A stretch of 64,000 bases of DNA, taken from Chryseobacterium nepalense. Lineage in GTDB: Bacteria; Bacteroidota; Bacteroidia; Flavobacteriales; Weeksellaceae. The notes below the pieces were generated by a model. It was not told the origin of the DNA. It searched no databases and worked only from the letters and a program-made list of their open reading frames with translations. The DNA is taken from NCBI RefSeq assembly GCF_023195755.1, contig NZ_CP096203.1, forward strand, positions 3,720,001 to 3,784,000, in the 5' to 3' direction. Positions 56,668-64,000 of the stretch are shown here, in pieces. The position numbers were made by a program, and so were the translations under genes. Each line of letters opens with the position of its first letter. The first letter of the stretch is position 1.

Positions 56668-57498
56668 ATGGAAAACAGCAGGTATCCGAAATTTACATTT
56701 ACATGGTTGGGCGGACTTGTCTTACTGGCCGGGCTCATAGTCGGAACCATGGCCTTATCATTTTTTAATATCTTCTGGATGTTTGCTTTCAAAGAAAACC
56801 TTCAGTATAAAGATTGGTACTTTATGCTTTCCAATGCCGCCGGATTTCTTACCGCTATCGCTTTTTTTGATTTTTTTATCGTAAGACCAAGCACCGGAAA
56901 AAAACTGAACTTCAATTTTTCACCCACCAATTTTTACACCTATTTATTGATTTTTCCTATGATGTTCGGGATGATGCTCATCGCGGAATTTATCACCTCA
57001 CAAATACCTACAACAGGACCTTTTTTCGGGAAATATTATGAATTTTTCGAAAGATTGATGGAGCAGCTTACCGATGATCCGTTGGTGATGATTATCACTG
57101 CTGTAATTTGTGCTCCTATTTTCGAAGAGATTGTTTTCCGCGGGATTATCCAGAAGGGATTGATCAATAAAGGGGTACGGCCGGTAAATGCGATTCTCAT
57201 GGCATCTGTTATTTTCGGTCTGGTTCATGGAAATCCGTGGCAGTTTGTGGGAGCGGTTTTATTGGGATGCGTTCTTGGTCTGGTATACTACAAAACAAAA
57301 TCTTTATTGCTGCCGATGCTTCTTCATGGCTTCAATAATTTGTGTTCCACCATATTGATTGTTTACACGAAAAATGAAAGTTTTGCAGACGCTTTTAAAA
57401 TCCAGGAATGGGTAATACTTGCCGTTGGTATTATACTTTTTTCAGTCTTTTATTATCTTTTTACAAGAAAATATAAAGTACATTATTCTGAAATTTAA
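56668..57498 (+). CDS. CPBP (CAAX/ABI) family intramembrane metalloprotease
   Basis: A 276-aa polytopic inner-membrane protein of the Rce1/CPBP (ABI) family. About seven to eight hydrophobic helices are visible. The catalytic motifs are in place: EEIVFRGIIQKG (paired glutamates and arginine), the first histidine in FGLVHGNPWQFVGAV and the second in LLHGFNNLCSTI. Proteins of this family cleave or modify membrane substrates; some are linked to bacteriocin immunity. No peptide or bacteriocin genes are nearby, so the substrate is unknown. The rdgB gene follows 82 bases downstream. Confidence 0.88.
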   Translation: MENSRYPKFTFTWLGGLVLLAGLIVGTMALSFFNIFWMFAFKENLQYKDWYFMLSNAAGFLTAIAFFDFFIVRPSTGKKLNFNFSPTNFYTYLLIFPMMFGMMLIAEFITSQIPTTGPFFGKYYEFFERLMEQLTDDPLVMIITAVICAPIFEEIVFRGIIQKGLINKGVRPVNAILMASVIFGLVHGNPWQFVGAVLLGCVLGLVYYKTKSLLLPMLLHGFNNLCSTILIVYTKNESFADAFKIQEWVILAVGIILFSVFYYLFTRKYKVHYSEI

Positions 57499-57580
57499 CT
57501 ACAAATTGCTTTAAGAGTCATCACAATAGATAAATATTCAAAAAATATTGTGATTAAAAAAATAAAAATAAAAAAAGGAA

Positions 57581-58150
57581 ATGGAGTTATTGGTTGCTAC
57601 CCACAATGTACATAAAAAAGAAGAAATCCAGCAGATTTTAGGGGATGGTTTTTTTGTAAAAAGCTTAACGGATTACAATATTCATGAAGAAATTGTGGAA
57701 GATGGTGATTCTTTTAACGCCAATGCTTTGATTAAAGCTAAATATTGCTTTGAAAAAACAGGAATTCCAAGCTTAGGTGACGACAGCGGATTGGTTGTTG
57801 AAGCGCTGGACGGCAGACCGGGAATATTCTCCGCACGGTACGCAGGAGATCATGATTTTGCCAAGAATATTGAAAAAGTGTTGGGAGAAATGCAAGGCAT
57901 TGAAAACAGGAAAGCCTATTTCATCACCGTTTTATGCTATTATGATGAAAACGGAGCAAAATATTTTGACGGAAGGGTTCACGGAAATCTCCTGAATGAA
58001 AATAAAGGTTTCAAAGGGTTCGGCTATGATCCGATCTTTGTTCCTGAAGGATACGATAAAACCTTTGCAGAAATGGAACCTCAGGATAAAAACAAAATCA
58101 GTCACAGAAAACAGGCCCTGGATCTTTTTCTGGATTTTCTGAAAGAATAG
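57581..58150 (+). CDS. rdgB: Non-canonical purine NTP pyrophosphatase (RdgB/HAM1)
   Basis: A 189-aa housecleaning enzyme that hydrolyses dITP/XTP to monophosphates and pyrophosphate, preventing misincorporation into DNA. The family signature is complete: MELLVATHNVHKKEEI, PSLGDDSGLVVEALDGRPG, IFSARYAGDH, then GFGYDPIFVPEGYDKTFAEM and NKISHRKQAL. The length is standard for the family. Start codon ATG follows an AGGA-like stretch (aaaggaa) seven bases upstream. A terminator is not apparent; an inverted-repeat region follows. Confidence 0.95.
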   Translation: MELLVATHNVHKKEEIQQILGDGFFVKSLTDYNIHEEIVEDGDSFNANALIKAKYCFEKTGIPSLGDDSGLVVEALDGRPGIFSARYAGDHDFAKNIEKVLGEMQGIENRKAYFITVLCYYDENGAKYFDGRVHGNLLNENKGFKGFGYDPIFVPEGYDKTFAEMEPQDKNKISHRKQALDLFLDFLKE

Positions 58151-58155
58151 TATGG

Positions 58156-58302
58156 TTAAGATTAAGGTTGAAGTTTTTGAAATTTCAATTGTGTTTAAAA
58201 ACAGAAAGTTTAGGTAATATTAATTAAAAAGATAATATCTCTTTAAGCCAATTTTTAATACATCTGCTTTATTCTCAACCTTAGGCTCAACCTTAATCTT
58301 AA
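58156..58302. repeat. Inverted repeat pair with TCAACCTTAATCTTAA words
   Basis: TTAAGATTAAGGTTGA at 58156-58171 is the exact reverse complement of TCAACCTTAATCTTAA at 58287-58302. The right arm sits in a longer run of related words (CTCAACC, TTAATCTCAATCTCA) up to about 58325. The 115 bases between are AT-rich. Confidence 0.6.
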
Positions 58303-58336
58303 TCTCAATCTCAGCCTTTTCTTAACCTAAATTCCG

Positions 58337-58344
58337 TACATTTG
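58337..58344 (+). promoter_or_regulatory. -7 box of rnz
   Basis: TACATTTG (TAnnTTTG), 21 bases before the TTG start at 58366. Confidence 0.55.
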
Positions 58345-58365
58345 TCTATATAATAAACGATAGAT

Positions 58366-59280
58366 TTGAGTACTTATTTAACGATATTAGGCTTTAATTC
58401 GGCAATTCCCACCATCAATTCTTCTCCTACCGCACAATTCCTGGAAATGGAGGAAAGGTCTTTTCTGATTGATTGTGGAGAAGGAACACAGGTTCAGCTG
58501 AGAAAAGCAAAAGCGAAATTTTCGAGAATTAATCATATTTTCATTTCCCATCTTCACGGAGACCACTGTTTTGGTCTTCCCGGCCTTATTGCATCTTTCC
58601 GTCTTTTAGGAAGAGAAACACCGTTGCATGTATACGGACCGAAGGGAATAAAAAAAATGCTGGAAACTATTTTTACCATTACCGAAACCCATCGCGGTTT
58701 TGAAGTGGTTTATCACGAACTGGATAAGGACTATTCCGAAAAAATTTATGAAGACAACCGGGTAGAGGTATACACTATTCCTCTTGATCACAGGATTTAT
58801 TGCAACGGATATCTCTTTAAGGAAAAGCCTAAAGAAAGACACCTGAATATGCAGGAAATTTCAAAATACAAAGAAATTGAAACCTGCGATTATCACAATA
58901 TTAAGGCAGGAAAAGATTTTGTGCTGAGCGATGGGTATGTTCTCAAAAATGAAATTCTTACAACAGATCCGGTTCCTCCGGTTTCTTATGCGTTTTGCAG
59001 CGATACACGTTATCTTGAAAATGTGATTCCCGTCATTAAAAACGTTAATGTCCTTTATCATGAATCCACTTTTTTACATGATTTAAAGGATATGGCAGAT
59101 TATACCGGACATACGACCGCAGTGGAAGCAGCAATGATTGCCAGAAAAGCTGAGGTAGGAAAACTTATTTTAGGACACTTCTCAAACAGGTATGCAGATC
59201 TTACAGTATTCACTGATGAAGCAAGAACCATCTTTCCGAATACTTTCTTACCGAAGGCACTGGAGCCTGTGAAAATTTAA
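58366..59280 (+). CDS. rnz: Ribonuclease Z
   Basis: A 304-aa endonuclease that trims the 3' ends of tRNA precursors lacking CCA. The MBL-fold metal motif HLHGDHCFGLPGL, the histidines of VAYHE-type and DHRIY segments, the exosite-like arm, and CSDTRYLENVIPVIKN with the metal-bridging Asp and the last motif ILGHFSNRYADL are all visible. The family length (about 300) is met. The start is TTG (MSTYLTILGFNSAIPT), supported by the family N-terminus and an upstream -7 box. Since the tRNA-Leu in this window lacks an encoded CCA, RNase Z is expected to process it. A TIGR02757 gene follows five bases later. Confidence 0.93.
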   Translation: MSTYLTILGFNSAIPTINSSPTAQFLEMEERSFLIDCGEGTQVQLRKAKAKFSRINHIFISHLHGDHCFGLPGLIASFRLLGRETPLHVYGPKGIKKMLETIFTITETHRGFEVVYHELDKDYSEKIYEDNRVEVYTIPLDHRIYCNGYLFKEKPKERHLNMQEISKYKEIETCDYHNIKAGKDFVLSDGYVLKNEILTTDPVPPVSYAFCSDTRYLENVIPVIKNVNVLYHESTFLHDLKDMADYTGHTTAVEAAMIARKAEVGKLILGHFSNRYADLTVFTDEARTIFPNTFLPKALEPVKI

Positions 59281-59285
59281 AATAA

Positions 59286-60059
59286 ATGATGTTGAATTTT
59301 GAAGAACTGAAAATCTTCCTGGATGAAAAAGCAGACCAGTATAATCATCCGGATTTTATCGGGAATGATCCTATACAGATTCCGCATCGGTTCACCCTGA
59401 AACAGGATATTGAAATAGCAGGTTTTCTGGCAGCAACGATTTCCTGGGGAAACCGGAAAGCGATTATAAAATCTGCTGAAAAAATGTTGGATATTATGGG
59501 GAATACCCCTCATGATTTCGTATTGAATCATTCGGAAAAAGATTTGAGATCTATTGAAGATAAAAGCATTCACCGCACTTTCAATGGAGAAGATTTTGTG
59601 TATTTTATGAAACAGTTTAACAGGATTTACCGTGAAAATCAAAGTCTTGAAAGCTTATTCAGACTCCATGAATCGGAAACCAGTTTTCTGCATTCTGTTG
59701 AACGGTTCAGAAGCAGTTTTTTGGGTGCTGAAAAACACAGAAGCCACAAACATGTAAGTTCACCGTATAAAAATTCTTCCACCAAAAGGATCATCATGTT
59801 CCTGCGTTGGATGGTGCGAAAGGATAAGCGTGGCGTAGATTTTGGTATCTGGGAAAATACAGGACAGCAATATCTTTCCATTCCGCTGGATGTGCATACG
59901 GGAAATATTTCAAGGAAGTTAGGGCTTATTTCAAGAACGCAGAACGACTGGAAAACGGTAGAAGAGCTGGACGCCGTAATCAGAAAGTTTGATGAGAAAG
60001 ATCCCGCAAAATATGATTTTGCATTGTTCGGATTAGGAGTTACCAAAGAATTATTATAA
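59286..60059 (+). CDS. TIGR02757 (DUF2400) family protein
   Basis: A 257-aa cytoplasmic protein recognised by the whole-length pattern of TIGR02757: DQYNHPDFIGNDPIQIPHRF, IEIAGFLAATISWGNRKAII, MLDIMGNTPHDFVLNHSEKD, then RWMVRKDKRGVDFGIW, LDVHTGNISRKLGLISRTQN and the final FALFGLGVTKELL. The region with GVDFGIW resembles endonuclease III-like helix-hairpin-helix proteins, but function is unknown. Either of two adjacent ATGs (59286, 59289) may start it. It begins five bases after rnz and likely shares its transcript. Confidence 0.85.
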   Translation: MMLNFEELKIFLDEKADQYNHPDFIGNDPIQIPHRFTLKQDIEIAGFLAATISWGNRKAIIKSAEKMLDIMGNTPHDFVLNHSEKDLRSIEDKSIHRTFNGEDFVYFMKQFNRIYRENQSLESLFRLHESETSFLHSVERFRSSFLGAEKHRSHKHVSSPYKNSSTKRIIMFLRWMVRKDKRGVDFGIWENTGQQYLSIPLDVHTGNISRKLGLISRTQNDWKTVEELDAVIRKFDEKDPAKYDFALFGLGVTKELL

Positions 60060-60071
60060 AAGCAGAACACA

Positions 60072-60602
60072 ATGAAAAAGTACGAAGAAAAAACTGAGGC
60101 TTTAGAAAAAATTGCCAACGGAATTACCTGGTGGATAGGTTCTATACCGTCTCTGATTGCACATACATTGTTTTTTATTATATCATTTGTTTTACCGCTT
60201 TTGGGCTTGGTGGAATTTGATAAAATGTTGCTGATTCTTACCACGGTAGTTTCTTTGGAAGCAATTTATCTAGCTATTTTTATTCAGATGTCCGTCAATA
60301 AAAGCCATGAGAAAATTGAAGACATCCAGGAGGATATTGAGGATATCCAGGAAGATATTGAAGAGATCAGCGAAGATATAGAGGAAATCAGTGAGGATAT
60401 TGAAGAAATTAACGAAGATATTGAAGATATCCAGGAAGATATTGAGGAAATTAATGAAGAAGATGAAGAAGATGATCACAGTGAGCGTGCAAAAAACGTG
60501 ATGTTGAAAAGCAATGTAAGTTCAAATAAAAATGAGATCAAAGCACTTAAGGATAAAATTCAGGAGCTTCAGGAAAAAATTAATGAACTTAAGAATGAAT
60601 GA
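60072..60602 (+). CDS. DUF1003-like membrane protein with an acidic heptad-repeat tail
   Basis: A 176-aa protein. Two membrane helices (about residues 24-45 and 53-73) bear the DUF1003 features, with VVSLEAIYLAIFIQ closing the second helix. Residues 82-130 are seven consecutive heptads of the form I-E-D/E-I-x-E-D, such as IEDIQED, IEEISED and IEEINED, without a break; a 46-residue Lys-rich helical end (LKDKIQELQEKINELKNE) follows. The heptads should form a highly acidic coiled coil on one side of the membrane. Other DUF1003 proteins have a short C-terminus, so the tail is the odd feature. It starts 13 bases after the TIGR02757 gene. Confidence 0.85.
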   Translation: MKKYEEKTEALEKIANGITWWIGSIPSLIAHTLFFIISFVLPLLGLVEFDKMLLILTTVVSLEAIYLAIFIQMSVNKSHEKIEDIQEDIEDIQEDIEEISEDIEEISEDIEEINEDIEDIQEDIEEINEEDEEDDHSERAKNVMLKSNVSSNKNEIKALKDKIQELQEKINELKNE

Positions 60603-60767
60603 TTTAAATTTCGATTTATATAAATAACTCCACAAAAGGCTAATAAAAAAATTGGTCTTTTTTTTATTATTACAGATATATTATCTGATATGTATGGATT
60701 TGATGAAATAGATTAGGTTTTTACTGCAATTATTTCATTTCTTATCAAATTTTAATCAAAAAATTAT

Positions 60768-60775
60768 TATTTTTG
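60768..60775 (+). promoter_or_regulatory. -7 box of the first anchor-L gene
   Basis: TATTTTTG (TAnnTTTG) 17 bases before the start, preceded by TTTAATCAAAAAA that also precedes the paralog's -7 box. Confidence 0.55.
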
Positions 60776-60791
60776 AACAAACAACAACAAA

Positions 60792-63167
60792 ATGTTAAAT
60801 TATAGACTGAAAAACTACTTCTTCTTTTTAGTGTTGCTTTTGATTTCAGGATCAGCTGCTGCTCAGCATGCGTCAAGAAAAAATGGTAAAGTTAAACTGA
60901 CTTCCGAGAGTATGAAAGTGGGAGCTTTTATTGATGTGAATACCGCATCTTATCCGGAATCATCTTACAACATTCAGCAACTTGTTCAGCAGGTCCTTAT
61001 CAACGGAACATCAAGCTGTGCAACGCCGAATGTAAGCAATGTAACGGTTACGCCCAATCATCCGGTGACTAATCCGGACAGGTTTTGGGGGTATTTTCAT
61101 AAAGGAACAACCAATTTCCCTTTCGAAGACGGAATCGTTTTGACAACAGGCTACGCGAGAGAAGCCGGTAATACCGCAATTGCTACCAACCTTGCAGGTC
61201 TCATTTCCGAAGGTGGTGATGCAGATCTTGCTGCAGCAACCAATACCAATATCTCCAATCAGCGTGATGCTGTTGCTCTGGAATTTGATTTCGTACCGAA
61301 TTCAAATCAGGTAAAATTTAATTATATATTTGCTTCCGAGGAATATACCGGAGGCTTTCCATGTAATTATTCGGATGCATTTGCATTACTTATCAAGCCT
61401 GTAGCGGGAGGTGCCTACACAAATGTTGCTATTCTTCCCGGAGGAGCTGGTCCTGTAAGTGTTACGAATATACGTCCTGCAACTCAGTTTGGAGGTGGTA
61501 CACTTACCTGCGGGGCATTGAACCCTACTTATTTTGCAGGATATAACACTACAAGTATTGAAACCAATTACAACGGAAGGGTAGTACCCTTAACTGCAAT
61601 TGCGGATGTAACTCCAGGTGTTGCCTACCATTTTAAGATGGTTCTTGCAGATTATAATGATCAGACTTTAGATTCTGCCGTATTCCTTGAGGGAGGTTCT
61701 TTTGATATAGGAATTAAAATTGTAGATGCCAACGGTGTTGTTTTGCCTGATACCGTAAATATGTGTGACAATACGCCACAGGTGTTAACAGCTTTGCTTA
61801 CCGTATCACCAGGGATGACTTTCCAGTGGTATAAGGATGGAGTGGCAATCAATGGTGCAACCAATGTTTCTTATACAGCAACATCTCCCGGCGCTTACGA
61901 AGTGAAAGTGTCTGTACCGGGAAATCAGTGTCCTGCTTCTGCAGTAATAACCATTGTTGGAGGAACTACTCCGCCTGCACAGAATGCAACCCTGAAGCTG
62001 TGTACAACTCCTTCAGTTTCTACATTTAATTTAAATGATGCAACTCCGTTAATCACCACGTCAACGACTGCTGTTGTAAGGTACTATGTTAACCAGGCTG
62101 ATGCGGTTGCACAAAATAATAATTTCCTGAATGCTTCTGCAGTAAGCAGTTATAATGGTGCCGACGGGCAGGTATTGTACGTTGTTGTTTCCAACGGTGC
62201 TTTTTGTAGTAAAATGGTTACATTAACTCTAAGAAAAGAGGCAACGCCAATTGCACAGCTTACGGCCACTAAAGTAAGATTATGCGTAGGTGAATCTACT
62301 ACTCTTACAGCAGCCAACGGAGCTACTTACGAATGGGTAGGAATGACGGGCACCGGAGCAACCCAAACGGTTTCTCCAACTCAGACAACAACCTATTCTG
62401 TTTATGCTATCGGCGCACAAGGATGTAAATCACTTCAGCCGGCATCTATTACAATAGAAGTAGTCCCTGCTATTACTTCAAACCTTTCCGGTGGAATGAT
62501 CTGCCAAGGGGATGTAATTACTCTTGATGCAGGACCTGGACCAAACTACAGCTATTTATGGAACACAGGAGATACGTCGCAAACAATTTCCGTAGGAACT
62601 CCGGGGACATATTCTGTGACAATCAATAATGGTGTTTGTTCAAAAGTATTTACAACACAGGTGATTCAGGCTATTATTCCTGAAATTATCAACGTAAATT
62701 ATAATGAGAACGGAACAATGATTCTTACGGCAAGTAACCCAAGCAATGGAGCATTGGAATATTCTATTGATAATGGTCTTACCTGGCAAAACTCCAATAC
62801 ATTCAGTAATGTACCGAGAAATACCGTGGTTTCAATTCGGGTAAGAGTTAAAAAAACGAGCTGTGTAGGATTCCTTCAGTATTTTACTTTTGTGATGCAG
62901 AATGTAATCACACCAAATGGAGATAATATTAATGATATCATCGATTTCAGAGGGGTGAATCAGAATAAAGATTTCAAGGCATCTATTTTCGATCGATATG
63001 GAAAAGAAGTTTACAAAGCAAGTAGTCTTCAGCCTTATTGGGACGGCTATTTCCAGGGGAAACGTCTGCCTACATCATCATACTGGTATCAGGTGAGTTT
63101 TGAGGATCCGGCAAGTAAAAAACCTGCATTGAAAACAGGATGGATCCTGCTTAAGAATATAGAATAA
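60792..63167 (+). CDS. Choice-of-anchor L domain protein with T9SS type B (gliding motility-associated) C-terminus
   Basis: A 791-aa exported protein. Signal peptide MLNYRLKNYFFFLVLLLISG (cleavage near SAAAQ). Residues about 55-280 form the choice-of-anchor L domain: DRFWGYFHKGTTNFPFEDGI, VALEFDFVPNSNQVKFNYIF, ASEEYTGGFPCNYSDAFALL. Ig-like repeats follow (TFQWYKDGVAINGATNVSYT, TTTYSVYAIGAQGCKSLQP, GTYSVTINNGVCSKV). The last about 95 residues carry the gliding-motility-associated, type B T9SS sorting domain (NVITPNGDNINDIIDFRGVN, IFDRYGKEVYKASSLQPYWD). It should be exported by the type IX system and be attached to, or shed from, the surface. A paralog starts downstream. Confidence 0.9.
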   Translation: MLNYRLKNYFFFLVLLLISGSAAAQHASRKNGKVKLTSESMKVGAFIDVNTASYPESSYNIQQLVQQVLINGTSSCATPNVSNVTVTPNHPVTNPDRFWGYFHKGTTNFPFEDGIVLTTGYAREAGNTAIATNLAGLISEGGDADLAAATNTNISNQRDAVALEFDFVPNSNQVKFNYIFASEEYTGGFPCNYSDAFALLIKPVAGGAYTNVAILPGGAGPVSVTNIRPATQFGGGTLTCGALNPTYFAGYNTTSIETNYNGRVVPLTAIADVTPGVAYHFKMVLADYNDQTLDSAVFLEGGSFDIGIKIVDANGVVLPDTVNMCDNTPQVLTALLTVSPGMTFQWYKDGVAINGATNVSYTATSPGAYEVKVSVPGNQCPASAVITIVGGTTPPAQNATLKLCTTPSVSTFNLNDATPLITTSTTAVVRYYVNQADAVAQNNNFLNASAVSSYNGADGQVLYVVVSNGAFCSKMVTLTLRKEATPIAQLTATKVRLCVGESTTLTAANGATYEWVGMTGTGATQTVSPTQTTTYSVYAIGAQGCKSLQPASITIEVVPAITSNLSGGMICQGDVITLDAGPGPNYSYLWNTGDTSQTISVGTPGTYSVTINNGVCSKVFTTQVIQAIIPEIINVNYNENGTMILTASNPSNGALEYSIDNGLTWQNSNTFSNVPRNTVVSIRVRVKKTSCVGFLQYFTFVMQNVITPNGDNINDIIDFRGVNQNKDFKASIFDRYGKEVYKASSLQPYWDGYFQGKRLPTSSYWYQVSFEDPASKKPALKTGWILLKNIE

Positions 63168-63198
63168 TAATGAAATAATAATTTTTAAATATTCAAAG

Positions 63199-63229
63199 AA
63201 AGACCAACAATTTGTTGGTCTTTTTTTCG
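63199..63229 (+). terminator. Terminator of the first anchor-L gene
   Basis: AAAGACCAACAA pairs with TTGTTGGTCTTT and is followed by more T residues. Confidence 0.85.
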
Positions 63230-63324
63230 TTCTTATAGTAATTGAACAAATATTGTAAAATCAGATGAGTTATATTATTAATAATGTAATTTATTATGAA
63301 TTGATATTTAATCAAAAAAAATAG

Positions 63325-63332
63325 TATTTTTG
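63325..63332 (+). promoter_or_regulatory. -7 box of the second anchor-L gene
   Basis: TATTTTTG (TAnnTTTG) 18 bases before the ATG at 63350, with the same upstream word as the paralog. Confidence 0.55.
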
Positions 63333-63349
63333 TTTAAAATAATATAAAA

Positions 63350-64000
63350 ATGTTAAATAGGAGGACAAGAAATTTACTTTTGGCTTTATTTTTAGTTTTT
63401 ATGGGATCTCTTGTATTTGCCCAGGACAGGCAAAGCAAAGTACCCGCTAAAAAACCTACGGCTGCAAGTATGAAGGCAGGGGTCTTTATTGATGTGAATG
63501 CTGCCGGTTATCCGGAATCTGCTTACAGTATTACACAATTGGTAAAAGATGTACTTATCAGTGGCGGGTCTACGTGTTCGGCTGCCAATGTAAGCAATGT
63601 GGTTGTCTCTCCGAATCTTGCAGTAACTGATCAGAACAGAAGCTGGGGGTATTTTAATAAGGCAACTACCAATTTTCCATTTGCCAAAGGTATTGTTCTT
63701 ACTACCGGATATGCCAGAAAAGCAGGAAATACTTTTCAGGGAAACCTAAGTGACGGGCTTGGTTCCGGAGGAGATATAGATCTTGCAACAGCTTTAAATG
63801 TAAACAATTTAAGTTTAAGAGACGCTACTTATATAGAATTTGATTTTGTACCTGCTTCAACTAAAGTTACCTTCAGGTATTTATTTGCATCCAAAGAATA
63901 TCAGAGTAATTTTACATGCAACATTTCAGACGGATTTGCGCTGTTACTGAAAAAAGTTGGAGATCCTACATACACCAATTTAGCATTGCTTCCTAACGGT
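63350..64000 (+). CDS. Choice-of-anchor L domain protein, partial (runs off the window)
   Basis: The first 217 codons of a close paralog of the preceding gene. Signal peptide NLLLALFLVFMGSLVFAQ, then the anchor-L domain with SWGYFNKATTNFPFAKGIVL, YIEFDFVPASTKVTFRYLFA and SKEYQSNFTCNISDGFALLL. The start ATG at 63350 follows the same kind of -7 box as its paralog. The 3' part lies beyond base 64000, so Ig-like repeats and a type B T9SS sorting domain are expected but unseen. Tandem pairs of this family suggest duplication. Confidence 0.88.
   Translation, partial: MLNRRTRNLLLALFLVFMGSLVFAQDRQSKVPAKKPTAASMKAGVFIDVNAAGYPESAYSITQLVKDVLISGGSTCSAANVSNVVVSPNLAVTDQNRSWGYFNKATTNFPFAKGIVLTTGYARKAGNTFQGNLSDGLGSGGDIDLATALNVNNLSLRDATYIEFDFVPASTKVTFRYLFASKEYQSNFTCNISDGFALLLKKVGDPTYTNLALLPNG

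Noticed and set aside
60270-60479. Hydrophobic minus-strand frame in the heptad region
   Set aside because: A frame of Ile/Phe/Asn repeats is the mirror of the acidic heptad-coding DNA, so it is a shadow.

Overview
The window looks like chromosome of a flavobacterium close to Chryseobacterium (Weeksellaceae). The reasons are AT-rich DNA, promoters with the Bacteroidetes -7 box TAnnTTTG, many secreted proteins ending in type IX secretion (T9SS) sorting domains, an alpha/beta-fused branched-chain-type E1 dehydrogenase, and a DnaE carrying its own proofreading exonuclease. The genus is an inference; no rRNA gene is present to confirm it.

Layout. 1-5.2 kb: an MDR oxidoreductase, a SnoaL-like protein and a gluconate locus in which the kinase is intact but the permease is cut short by the remains of a serine recombinase that run up to the 3' end of a tRNA-Leu gene. 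5.2-14.2 kb: housekeeping genes (a metallo-beta-lactamase-fold hydrolase, a conserved 475-aa protein of unknown function, a GAF protein, a BtuF-like binding protein, MgtE, a secreted protein, rpsO, pnp). 14.2-19.6 kb: an accessory patch with a 21-bp tandem repeat kept in perfect phase, a lineage-specific coiled-coil-like protein, and a 1168-residue SIR2-STAND protein that is very probably an antiphage defence gene. 19.6-31.4 kb: a cold-shock-domain protein, a frameshifted small membrane protein, a short-chain dehydrogenase with an AraC regulator, a glycosyltransferase, a PLP trans-sulfuration enzyme with a divergent Lrp regulator, a bestrophin-like channel, fused E1, and a T9SS-exported subtilisin-like protease. 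31.5-36.3 kb: dnaE. 36.5-47.0 kb: four consecutive T9SS cargo proteins with shuffled modules, each with its own terminator. 47.1-60.6 kb: a small membrane protein, a potassium channel, Nif3-like and DUF164-like proteins, acyl-CoA ligase and dehydrogenase, a frameshifted DUF4349 gene, prfC, a CPBP protease, rdgB, rnz, a TIGR02757 protein and a DUF1003 protein with an acidic heptad tail. 60.8 kb to the end: two tandem choice-of-anchor L proteins, the second running off the window.

How the genes work together. The clearest functional groups are T9SS export (protease, four modular adhesin-like proteins, two anchor-L proteins, all cell surface or secreted), RNA and translation functions (rpsO, pnp, prfC, rnz, tRNA-Leu), and the interrupted gluconate locus. 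The most interesting locus is the SIR2-STAND gene: it holds an additional alpha/beta domain of unclear identity between its SIR2 and NTPase domains, it is more AT-rich than its neighbours, and it stands alone as a single-gene insertion. Several genes carry single-base frameshifts (recombinase, a small membrane protein, DUF4349), so either recent decay or base-deletion errors in the assembly should be considered.
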